A stretch of DNA of 27,753 nt from an uncultured Collinsella sp. (GTDB taxonomy: Bacteria > Actinomycetota > Coriobacteriia > Coriobacteriales > Coriobacteriaceae), in contig CABSMN010000002.1 in the NCBI GenBank assembly GCA_902478765.1, positions 1 through 27,753 of the forward strand. Reading direction: 5' to 3'. The notes below the pieces were generated by a model that saw nothing but the letters and a program-made list of their open reading frames with translations, was not told the DNA's origin and made no database searches. Of this stretch, positions 15,912-22,238 are shown in pieces; positions within the stretch are counted from its first letter, which is position 1, and the number at the start of each line of letters is the position of its first letter. Both the position numbers and the translations under genes were made by a program.

Positions 15912-16214
15912 ATGAAGAAGATCATGCTCTGCTGCAATGCCGGTATGTCCACGAGCCTGCTGGTCCAGAAGATGCAGGCCGAGGTTGCAAACCGTGGTCT
16001 GGATATTGAGGTCGAGGCTCGTCCCATGAACGAGGCCCACGATCACCTGGACGAGTGCGACATGTTGCTGCTTGGTCCGCAGATCGGCTACACCAAGGGC
16101 GATTTTGAGAAGGAGGCCGCCGGCCGCTTCCCGGTCGAGGTCATCAACATGGTCGACTACGGCCGCATGAACGCTGCCGGCATCATTGACCACTGCGTCA
16201 GCGTGATGGGCTAG
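15912..16214 (+). CDS. PTS lactose/cellobiose-family EIIB
   Basis: The 100-aa cytoplasmic IIB subunit has the phosphocysteine loop LCCNAGMSTS, with C8 as the phospho-acceptor. It relays phosphate from IIA to the sugar bound at IIC. Length is standard for the family. Start ATG 15912 has AAGGAGG 5 nt upstream. The IIA gene follows with the IIB stop codon inside its ribosome site. A clear paralogue with the same MSTSLLVQKMQ and FGRMNA/YGRMNA segments lies at 17375. Confidence 0.95.
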   Translation: MKKIMLCCNAGMSTSLLVQKMQAEVANRGLDIEVEARPMNEAHDHLDECDMLLLGPQIGYTKGDFEKEAAGRFPVEVINMVDYGRMNAAGIIDHCVSVMG

Positions 16215-16223
16215 GTGCTCCGC

Positions 16224-16556
16224 ATGGACGATATGAACGAACTGCAGATGACCTGCTTTGAGATCATCAGCTACGTCGGTACCGCCAAGAGCATGTACAT
16301 CAATGCCGTGCAAAAGGCCAAGGAGGGCGATTTTGACGCCGCCGAGGAGCTTATCAAACAGGGCGACGAGGCCTATAACGGTGGCCACGATGTTCACATG
16401 GGGCTTCTGAAGAAGGAGGCCAACGGCGAGCGTAACGGCGAGGCCCCGTTGATTCTGCTGCATGCCGAGGACCAGATGGCCGGCACCGAGACCATGCGCG
16501 TCATGGCGACGGAGCTCATCGAGGTTCACAAGCAGCTGCAGGCACTTCAGGCCTAG
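16224..16556 (+). CDS. PTS lactose/cellobiose-family EIIA
   Basis: The 110-aa all-helical, probably trimeric IIA has phospho-acceptor H80 and the following acidic residue D83 in LILLHAEDQM, the family signature around the active histidine. It accepts phosphate from HPr and passes it to IIB. ATG 16224 is chosen because AGG within the preceding TAG-GTG lies 8 nt upstream; GTG 16215 is directly at the stop codon and ATG 16233 is possible. A strong terminator follows at 16615. Confidence 0.94.
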   Translation: MDDMNELQMTCFEIISYVGTAKSMYINAVQKAKEGDFDAAEELIKQGDEAYNGGHDVHMGLLKKEANGERNGEAPLILLHAEDQMAGTETMRVMATELIEVHKQLQALQA

Positions 16557-16614
16557 TCGGCGTTATCGCCGCGACGGACCGTGCGGTCCAACAGACAACA
16601 CAGTCCCTTTGACG

Positions 16615-16650
16615 GGCGCCGGGAGTCTCCGCCTCCCGGCGCCATTTTTC
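16615..16650 (+). terminator. Rho-independent terminator after EIIA
   Basis: A perfect 11-bp stem GGCGCCGGGAG / CTCCCGGCGCC is followed by ATTTTT. It separates GH1-IIC-IIB-IIA from the esterase/second IIB unit. Confidence 0.92.
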
Positions 16651-16681
16651 TATCAAGATTCAGATATAGGGGAGGTCGATA

Positions 16682-17365
16682 GTGAGACGGGGAATGGAGT
16701 ACAACCCGCGTTATTACCAGATGCGCGAGTTTCAGCTCGAGCGCATGCTTGCAATCGTACGCGCGAACCAGAACGCTAAGCCGGGTGGCGTGGTGTTCTT
16801 TGGCGATTCGCTGACGGAGTTTTGCGATGTAGAGCGCTGGTATCCCGGTATTGGCGCCTATAACTGTGGCATCGGCGGCGGCACCTCTCAGGAGCTTTTG
16901 CGGATGGTCGACGAGGGCGTGGTCAAGTATCGCCCGCGCGCCGTGGTAATTATGGTGGGCACCAACGACATGGGCAATACCCTCATGGGCTCGCCCAAAG
17001 ACATAGCCTTCAACATTCGCGAGATCGTGGAAATGATTTTGGGCTGTCTGCCGGCATGCCGCGTGCTTGTGTGCTCGCCCACGCCCTGCATCGAGCGCCT
17101 GGAAGGCAGGGCGAGCGGCAAGAATGTGCTGCGCTCTAACGACCTGCTGGGTCGGGTTTTACCGCAGTGTCGCGATATGATTCGCGATGAACGGGTGGCT
17201 TTTGTTGACGTGACGCCTGCGTTTTTTGACGAGGATGGGCGTCAGCGCGAGGAATTGTACCGAGAGGGCGACGGCCTTCATATCAACGATGAGGGCTATC
17301 GCGCGCTGACGGGGATTGTGCGTCCCGCGCTCACCGAACTGCTGGCAAAGACGGATATGGACTAG
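16682..17365 (+). CDS. SGNH/GDSL-family hydrolase (probable esterase)
   Basis: The 227-aa protein has the four SGNH blocks: FFGDSLTEF with nucleophile S43, GIGGGTS glycine block, GTNDM with N95, and DGLHIN with catalytic D197 and H200. There is no signal peptide, so it acts in the cytoplasm. Start GTG 16682 has GGGGAGG 6 nt upstream; ATG 16694 has its ribosome-like GGGGA too close. The family includes acyl esterases and carbohydrate deacetylases. Placement between PTS genes suggests removal of acetyl groups from imported oligosaccharides, which is inference. It is translationally coupled to the second IIB gene, 9 nt downstream. Confidence 0.88.
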   Translation: MRRGMEYNPRYYQMREFQLERMLAIVRANQNAKPGGVVFFGDSLTEFCDVERWYPGIGAYNCGIGGGTSQELLRMVDEGVVKYRPRAVVIMVGTNDMGNTLMGSPKDIAFNIREIVEMILGCLPACRVLVCSPTPCIERLEGRASGKNVLRSNDLLGRVLPQCRDMIRDERVAFVDVTPAFFDEDGRQREELYREGDGLHINDEGYRALTGIVRPALTELLAKTDMD

Positions 17366-17374
17366 GAGATAGCT

Positions 17375-17683
17375 ATGAAGAACATTTTGCTTTGTTGCGG
17401 CGGCGGCATGTCGACGAGCCTGCTGGTGCAAAAGATGCAGCACGAGGCAGAGGGCCGCGGTTTGAAGATCGATATCGAGGCGCTGCCGGTGAGCGAGGCA
17501 TCAGATCATCTGGACGGCGTGGGCGTTCTGCTGCTTGCCCCGCAGGTAGCGTATGCGCGCGTGAATATCGAGGGCGATCTGGAGCGCGCGGGCGTGAAAC
17601 TCGTGATGCTCGACATGCTCGATTTTGGTCGCATGAATGCGCCTAAGATCCTTGATCAAGCCATTGCTGCGATGGAGGGATAA
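17375..17683 (+). CDS. Second PTS lactose/cellobiose-family EIIB
   Basis: The 102-aa paralogue of the IIB at 15912 has phosphocysteine C8 in LLCCGGGMSTS. It shares MSTSLLVQKMQ and the GRMNA block but differs across the middle, where the first IIB has polar residues. It has no IIC or IIA of its own here. It may use the neighbouring IIC, serve a distant permease, or act in signalling. The start is decided by TAGGAG, in which the esterase's stop codon forms part of the ribosome site. A terminator follows. Confidence 0.93.
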   Translation: MKNILLCCGGGMSTSLLVQKMQHEAEGRGLKIDIEALPVSEASDHLDGVGVLLLAPQVAYARVNIEGDLERAGVKLVMLDMLDFGRMNAPKILDQAIAAMEG

Positions 17684-17693
17684 CGCCCCGGAA

Positions 17694-17734
17694 CGGCCCG
17701 TGCGCGGATGATGAACGCGCGCGGGCCGTTTTTT
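17694..17734 (+). terminator. Rho-independent terminator after second EIIB
   Basis: A 13-bp stem CGGCCCGTGCGCG / CGCGCGCGGGCCG with one T-G pair is followed by TTTTTT. Confidence 0.92.
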
Positions 17735-17871
17735 ATACGAAAGTTGTTTAAACACTTACTAAAAATGTGCAAGCTTGGCGGCGCGTTTTGTATGCGCGAG
17801 CGGTACCATACAGGCAATGTGCGTGTCCGCGATTCTATGCTGCGGACCCAATCCTCGAAAGGTGGGCTCCC

Positions 17872-18825
17872 ATGGAACCTAAGCAGTATTACATCGGCAT
17901 CGATGTCGGCGGCACTTCGGTTAAGGAGGGCCTGTTCGACGAGGACGGTAACCTGCTGGCCAAGGCAAGCGTACCCACGCCGCCCATCGTTGACGCTGCG
18001 GGCTTTGCCGCGGTGACCGAGGCTATCGACCAGGTGGTCGCCAAGGCCCAGATTCCGCGCGCCTTTGTGGCGGGCATTGGCCTGGCAGTTCCGTGCCCCA
18101 TCCCGGCATCGGGCGATGCCAAGGTCAAGGCCAACATTGCCATTAACCTGCCCGAGCTAAGAGTCGCCATTCAGGAGCACTGCCCCGACGCGGTTGTTAA
18201 ATACGAGAACGATGCCAACGCCGCTGCCATGGGCGAGGCTTGGCTCGGTTCCGCCAAGGGCGTACAGAACGTGGTGATGGTCACCATTGGTACCGGCGTG
18301 GGCGGCGGCGTCATCGTTAACGGCGACGTGGTGTCGGGCGTTGTGGGCGCCGGCGGCGAGATTGGCCACATGTGCCTGAACCCGGCTGAGGAGCGCACCT
18401 GCGGCTGTGGCGGCCATGGCCATCTGGAGCAGTATTCCAGCGCCACCGGCGTGGTGAGCAACTACCTTGCCGAGTGCAAGAAGGCGGGTGTCGAGCCCAT
18501 CGAGCTCACCGGCCCCTCCGATTCCAAGGACGTGTTCCAGGCCTGCCGCGAGGGCGACAAGCTCGCGCTTGCCGCAGCTGACACCATGGCCGACTATCTC
18601 GGCCGCGCCCTGGCGCTCATTGCCAACGTGGTCGACCCCGAGATGTTCCTGATTGGTGGCGGCGCATCCGCTTCGGCCGATGTCTACCTCGACAAGGTCC
18701 GCGAGCACTTTAAGCAGTACGCGCTTTCTGCTTCGCGCGAGACGCCCATTAAGGTCGCCTCGCTCGGCAACGACGCCGGCATCATCGGTGCCGCTTACGT
18801 AGCCCTGCGCGCCGCCGGCAAATAG
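17872..18825 (+). CDS. ROK-family sugar kinase (glucokinase/mannokinase-like)
   Basis: The 317-aa kinase has the ATP phosphate loop IDVGGTSVK (residues 10-18), catalytic D114 in YENDANAAAMGE, the second phosphate loop TIGTGVGGG and the ROK zinc region GEIGHMCLN...CGCGGHGHLE. Zinc ligands are H166, C177 and C179; the usual third Cys is replaced by H184. It would phosphorylate free glucose, mannose or fructose released by the GH1 enzyme. I chose ATG 17872 because AAAGGTGG lies 7 nt upstream and the protein then starts one short strand before IGIDVGGT. A terminator separates it from the PTS genes, so it has its own promoter in 17735-17871. The role matches GmuE. Confidence 0.92.
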   Translation: MEPKQYYIGIDVGGTSVKEGLFDEDGNLLAKASVPTPPIVDAAGFAAVTEAIDQVVAKAQIPRAFVAGIGLAVPCPIPASGDAKVKANIAINLPELRVAIQEHCPDAVVKYENDANAAAMGEAWLGSAKGVQNVVMVTIGTGVGGGVIVNGDVVSGVVGAGGEIGHMCLNPAEERTCGCGGHGHLEQYSSATGVVSNYLAECKKAGVEPIELTGPSDSKDVFQACREGDKLALAAADTMADYLGRALALIANVVDPEMFLIGGGASASADVYLDKVREHFKQYALSASRETPIKVASLGNDAGIIGAAYVALRAAGK

Positions 18826-18870
18826 CTGGTGCAATGTAACCTGTCCCCCGTGCCTGCCCCAAAATATGCC

Positions 18871-18905
18871 GTGCCCCTTCCGTCTGCGAAGGCTCGGCAT
18901 CGGCG
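18871..18905. other. Hairpin upstream of ppaC
   Basis: ATGCCG...CCTTC-CGTCTGC-GAAGG..CGGCAT forms an 11-bp interrupted stem within the 127-bp ROK/ppaC spacer. On the plus strand it has no T-run; on the minus strand ATTTT follows. It may end the ROK transcript weakly. A TACCAT -10-like word follows at about 18909, resembling the one before the ROK gene. Confidence 0.35.
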
Positions 18906-18952
18906 TGCTACCATAGCTACGTCCAAGTACACATATCAAGTGGAGGATATCC

Positions 18953-19876
18953 ATGGCAAACGTTCTTGTCTTTGGTCACCAGAACCCCGATAACGACGCC
19001 ATCATGAGCGCCGTCGTCCTGTCCCAGCTGCTCAACCAGGTTGAGTATGCCGGCAACACCTACGAGGCCTGCACCCTTGGTCAGCTTCCGGCAGAGTCCG
19101 CCAAGCTGCTTGCCGACGCCGGCATCGCCGAGCCCCGCGTGATTGAGTCCGTCGAGGCCGGTCAGCTCGTCGTCCTCACCGACCACAACGAGTCCGCCCA
19201 GTCCGTTGCCGGTCTTAAGGACGCCACGGTCTTTGGTGTCGTCGATCATCACCGCATCGGCGACTTCGAGACCGCCGGCCCGCTGCACTACATCTGCCTG
19301 CCCTGGGGCTCCAGCTGCACCATCGTCACCAAGCTCGCCGGCGTGCTCGGCGTTGAACTTTCCGACGTTCAGGCCAAGCTGCTGCTCTCGGCTATGATGA
19401 CCGACACGCTCATGCTCAAGAGCCCCACCACCACCGATGTCGACCGCGCCGTCGCCGCCAAGCTCGGCGAGCAGGTGGGCGTCGATCCGGTCAAGTTTGG
19501 CATGGAGGTCTTCCTCACCCGTCCGTCCGGCTCCTTCACCGCAGCCGAGATGGTCGGCAACGACATCAAGATGTTCGAGCCCGCTGGCAAGAAGCTGCTC
19601 ATTGGCCAGTACGAGACCGTCGACAAGAGCCGCGCGCTCGGCATGATCGACGAGATCCGCGAGGCCATGCGCGCCTACGCCGCCGAGAAGGGTGCCGACG
19701 GCATCGTCCTGTGCATCACCGACATCATGGAGGAGGGCTCGCAGGTCCTGCTCGAGGGCGAGACCGAGGCTGCTCAGAAGGGCCTGGGCATTGCCGACGA
19801 GCACGACGGCGTCTGGATGCCGGGCGTCCTCTCCCGTAAGAAGCAGGTCGCTGCCCCCATCATGGCCGCCTGCTAG
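18953..19876 (+). CDS. ppaC: Manganese-dependent inorganic pyrophosphatase (family II)
   Basis: The 307-aa cytoplasmic DHH-family enzyme hydrolyses pyrophosphate to phosphate and so drives biosynthesis forward. Metal ligands are all visible: H9, D13 and D15 in GHQNPDND, D77 in TDHNE and the DHH motif VDHHR (D98-H100). The C-terminal DHHA2 domain ends with the substrate-binding SRKKQ near the end. There is no CBS insert, so it is the compact, unregulated form. ATG 18953 has GTGGAGG upstream. It is followed by a strong terminator and appears monocistronic. Confidence 0.96.
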   Translation: MANVLVFGHQNPDNDAIMSAVVLSQLLNQVEYAGNTYEACTLGQLPAESAKLLADAGIAEPRVIESVEAGQLVVLTDHNESAQSVAGLKDATVFGVVDHHRIGDFETAGPLHYICLPWGSSCTIVTKLAGVLGVELSDVQAKLLLSAMMTDTLMLKSPTTTDVDRAVAAKLGEQVGVDPVKFGMEVFLTRPSGSFTAAEMVGNDIKMFEPAGKKLLIGQYETVDKSRALGMIDEIREAMRAYAAEKGADGIVLCITDIMEEGSQVLLEGETEAAQKGLGIADEHDGVWMPGVLSRKKQVAAPIMAAC

Positions 19877-19896
19877 GTTTAGTCGACCAAACGCCA

Positions 19897-19938
19897 CGAC
19901 CGGATCGCGGAAGCCCCGTGCTCCGGTCGTTTTTTTTG
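19897..19938 (+). terminator. Rho-independent terminator of ppaC
   Basis: The stem CGACCGGA / TCCGGTCG, with further GCGG-GCCCCGT pairing inside, is followed by TTTTTTTT. Confidence 0.92.
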
Positions 19939-19977
19939 CACGGCGCCGCGTCGTCTCTTGGATAGGCGTGCCCGTGC

Positions 19978-20143
19978 CGTTGAGCAAATAATGTTCAACC
20001 TGTGGTTCCGCTTTTCGGCCACGCTTGCGCGCTTGTCGTGCAGGGTAGGCTAGATGCAAGCGTAATACGTTAGAGCGCGGCGCCGCCACTTGGGCGGGCC
20101 GTGCTTTTTTAAGACGGGAGCTTTCCCGTGAAAGGAGCCGCCC
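19978..20143 (+). promoter_or_regulatory. Structured leader upstream of nhaA
   Basis: Several stems follow one another: GTTGA/TCAAC (19979-19999), GTGG..CCG/CGG.CCAC (20002-20022), ACGCTTGC/GCAAGCGT (20021-20028 with 20056-20063), a GC hairpin ending in TTTTTT (20074-20110), and a last one next to the ribosome site. The last region can fold two ways: ACGGGA/TCCCGT or CTTTC/GAAAG, the second covering part of AAAGGAG. A possible promoter (TTGCGC 20025, TAGGCT 20046) lies inside, so the transcribed part is uncertain. Confidence 0.45.
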
Positions 20144-21502
20144 ATGGCAGCACCCGAGCAGCTGTTTAACGTTCGTGAGCGCAAGCGTTTTGAGCGCCAC
20201 GACATTTGGGAGCGCATCACCGAGAACGGCACGATTTCCGCCGCCGTCATGGTCTTCGCCGCCATCGCCGCCGTCATTTGCGCCAACACCGATGCCTACG
20301 AGGCCATCCATCACTTTTTGGAGACCCCGCTGTATGTGGGTCTGGGCAACCTTACGGCCGGTCTCACCGTTGAGCTTTTCGTCAACGACTTCCTCATGGC
20401 GATCTTCTTTTTGTTGGTGGGCATTGAGCTTAAGTACGAGATGACGGTCGGCGAGCTCAAGAACCCGCGCCAGGCTATGCTTCCCATGCTGGCGGCCGTG
20501 GGCGGCGTCGTCGTTCCCGCCTGCATCTATCTGATCTTTAACCATGCCGGCGCGCACAACGGCTGGGCCATTCCCATGGCAACCGATATTGCCTTTGCGC
20601 TGGGCGTGCTGTCGCTTTTGGGCAATCGCGTGCCCAACGGCGTGCGCGTGTTCTTCTCGACGCTCGCCATCGCCGACGACCTCATCTCCATCGCCGCCAT
20701 CGCCATCTTCTACGGTCAGAGCCCCAATCCGTTTTGGTTGGGCGCCGCCGCGCTTGTGACCTGCGCGCTCGTGTGGCTCAACAAGACGCAGCATTACCGC
20801 CTTGCCCCGTACTCGGTGCTGGGCCTGCTGCTGTGGTTCTGCATGTTCAAGAGCGGCGTGCACGCTACGCTCGCCGGCGTCATCTTGGCCTTTACCATCC
20901 CGGCCAAGTGCGGCGTCAAGCTCGATAGCCTCACCGATTGGTTGGGCGAGTGCCTGCCGCTGCTCGATGACCGCTACGATGACGAGGCACACATCCTGGG
21001 CCAGCATGACTTTACCGTCTCGACCACCAAGGTCGAGCGCGTCATGCACCGCGTGACCCCGCCGCTCATCCGCATGGAGCGTCTGATCTCCACGCCGGTC
21101 AACTTTGTGATCCTGCCGATCTTTGCGTTCGTGAACGCACAGGTTCGCCTAGTGGGCGTGGACATGAGCACGCTGCTCACCGACCCGGTGACGCTCGGCG
21201 TGTACTTTGGCATGCTGCTGGGCAAGCCGATCGGCATCTTTGGCATGACGTTCGCCTTGGTCAAGCTCAAGGCCTGCGAGCTACCGCGCAACGTCAACTG
21301 GCACATGATTGCCGGCGTGGGCATTCTGGGCGGCATCGGCTTTACCATGTCGATTCTCATCAGCGGTCTCGCCTTCCCGACGGCCCAGTTTGAGGTTCTT
21401 GCTGCCAAGGCTGCCATTCTTGCCGGTTCGGTCACCGCTGCCGTGCTCGGCATGATCTACATGAGTGTGGTCTGCAAGCACCCCGCGCCCAAGAACGAGT
21501 AG
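20144..21502 (+). CDS. nhaA: Na+/H+ antiporter NhaA
   Basis: The 452-aa membrane antiporter exports Na+ (or Li+) in exchange for protons. The ion-binding aspartate pair is D178-D179 in STLAIADDLISI, and the crossed-helix TDIAFALGVLSLLG (T147-D148) is intact. About twelve transmembrane segments are apparent. The N-terminal ~30 residues are charged, and a hydrophilic segment around 265-310 is longer than in E. coli NhaA. Start ATG 20144 has AAAGGAG 7 nt upstream. The gene stands alone, with a structured leader before it and hairpins after it. NhaA is pH- and Na+-responsive in other bacteria. Confidence 0.95.
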   Translation: MAAPEQLFNVRERKRFERHDIWERITENGTISAAVMVFAAIAAVICANTDAYEAIHHFLETPLYVGLGNLTAGLTVELFVNDFLMAIFFLLVGIELKYEMTVGELKNPRQAMLPMLAAVGGVVVPACIYLIFNHAGAHNGWAIPMATDIAFALGVLSLLGNRVPNGVRVFFSTLAIADDLISIAAIAIFYGQSPNPFWLGAAALVTCALVWLNKTQHYRLAPYSVLGLLLWFCMFKSGVHATLAGVILAFTIPAKCGVKLDSLTDWLGECLPLLDDRYDDEAHILGQHDFTVSTTKVERVMHRVTPPLIRMERLISTPVNFVILPIFAFVNAQVRLVGVDMSTLLTDPVTLGVYFGMLLGKPIGIFGMTFALVKLKACELPRNVNWHMIAGVGILGGIGFTMSILISGLAFPTAQFEVLAAKAAILAGSVTAAVLGMIYMSVVCKHPAPKNE

Positions 21503-21595
21503 GCGCGTAGAAACAGACGCCAGAGCCTGCTCGAGCGCGTGTAAAACGCGGTTTTGAGTGGTACTTGCCACCTGCCGGACACCCCAGTGGCCAAA

Positions 21596-21638
21596 AAACG
21601 CCGTTTGTGAGTACTGTCACAAACGGCGTTTCATTTTA
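21596..21638. terminator. Terminator hairpin after nhaA, bidirectional
   Basis: A perfect 15-bp stem AAACGCCGTTTGTGA / TCACAAACGGCGTTT has loop GTACTG. CATTTTA follows on the plus strand, and a T6 run follows on the minus strand. Confidence 0.85.
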
Positions 21639-21733
21639 GGCGCGAAAAATAATGTACAAATCTATTCTGTCTGTGCATTAACGATTGCGTGGCTGGACGA
21701 AAAATGCCGATGCATCCTTCCAAAACCGGACAC

Positions 21734-21757
21734 AAAAGGCCAAGACTGGCCTTTTTA
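21734..21757. terminator. Second terminator-like hairpin
   Basis: AAAAGGCCA-AGAC-TGGCCTTTTT is a compact 9-bp stem with A- and T-runs on both sides. It suits the minus-strand small gene ending at 21835 or read-through from nhaA. Confidence 0.7.
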
Positions 21758-21768
21758 ATTCAAAATCG

Positions 21769-21789
21769 CTGTTACTAAAAAAGTAACAG
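21769..21789. repeat. Short inverted repeat CTGTTACT-A5-AGTAACAG
   Basis: A perfect 8-bp stem with loop AAAAA. It lies 46 nt beyond the stop of the minus-strand small gene, within its 3' UTR. Confidence 0.6.
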
Positions 21790-21834
21790 TACTCATATTT
21801 GCTATTTTTTGACCACAGGCCCCAATGACTAGGT

Positions 21835-22089
21835 TTATTCCACGGTGCCGTAGATGGCGCCCCAGCCGTGGGCGGCCAAGGCGGAGTTGAGCTGGTCGCA
21901 AAGTGACTGGCGGTCGTAATAGCCGGGCGGTAGCAGGTTCACGATTTCCATGAGATCGGGCGCCAGGTCCAAGATTTCGGCCTGTACGATCAGATCCAGG
22001 CGGTCGATGGCGTGACGGTCGTAAAATAGTCCGTCGACCAGGCGCTGCAGGTCGCCGAATTCCTCGGCCTGGAATGATCCGTACTCCAT
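21835..22089 (-). CDS. Small conserved-looking protein of unknown function
   Basis: The 84-aa acidic, soluble protein (starts MEYGSFQAEEFGDL, ends GAIYGTVE) is not recognised. It appears mostly helical, with a hydrophobic centre (AEILDLAPDLMEIVNLLPPGYYDRQ) and no cysteines forming a metal site, no signal peptide and no membrane segment. I call it real because AAGGAGG lies 6 nt before ATG 22089, it ends in a proper stop, and its 3' side has terminator hairpins. It diverges from the aminotransferase gene at 22239. Confidence 0.7.
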   Translation of the reverse strand: MEYGSFQAEEFGDLQRLVDGLFYDRHAIDRLDLIVQAEILDLAPDLMEIVNLLPPGYYDRQSLCDQLNSALAAHGWGAIYGTVE

Positions 22090-22191
22090 AGTGCCTCCTT
22101 GGGCGCTTCACGCCGGCATGCGCGGCGATTCGTAATTCATTGCGATGGACTTAATCTATCACGGCTTCATAACGTTGCGACGGTGGCGGTC

Positions 22192-22197
22192 TATACT
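22192..22197 (+). promoter_or_regulatory. Candidate -10 element for the aspartate aminotransferase
   Basis: TATACT lies 42 nt before ATG 22239. No -35 box with proper spacing is evident. Confidence 0.4.
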
Positions 22198-22238
22198 TAG
22201 AAGAATTGCAACGTACCGCTTCGTGAAAGGTCGCACCC

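Larger units (their letters stand above)
21503..21834. other. 332-nt spacer with three hairpins after nhaA
   Basis: No convincing gene is present. It holds three well-formed hairpins (separate entries at 21596, 21734 and 21769) and a shared 12-nt motif GAGTACTGTYAC, on the plus strand at 21609-21620 and on the minus strand at 21783-21794. It becomes AT-rich after 21640, unlike the surroundings. Confidence 0.6.

Noticed and set aside
18917..21049. 710-codon minus-strand open frame
   Set aside because: Antisense to ppaC and nhaA, both with intact catalytic motifs; no ribosome site and shadow-like composition.
21503..21834. Insertion sequence or transposon remnant
   Set aside because: No transposase frame and no evident target-site duplication; only short hairpins and a 12-nt inverted motif, so no mobile element is called.
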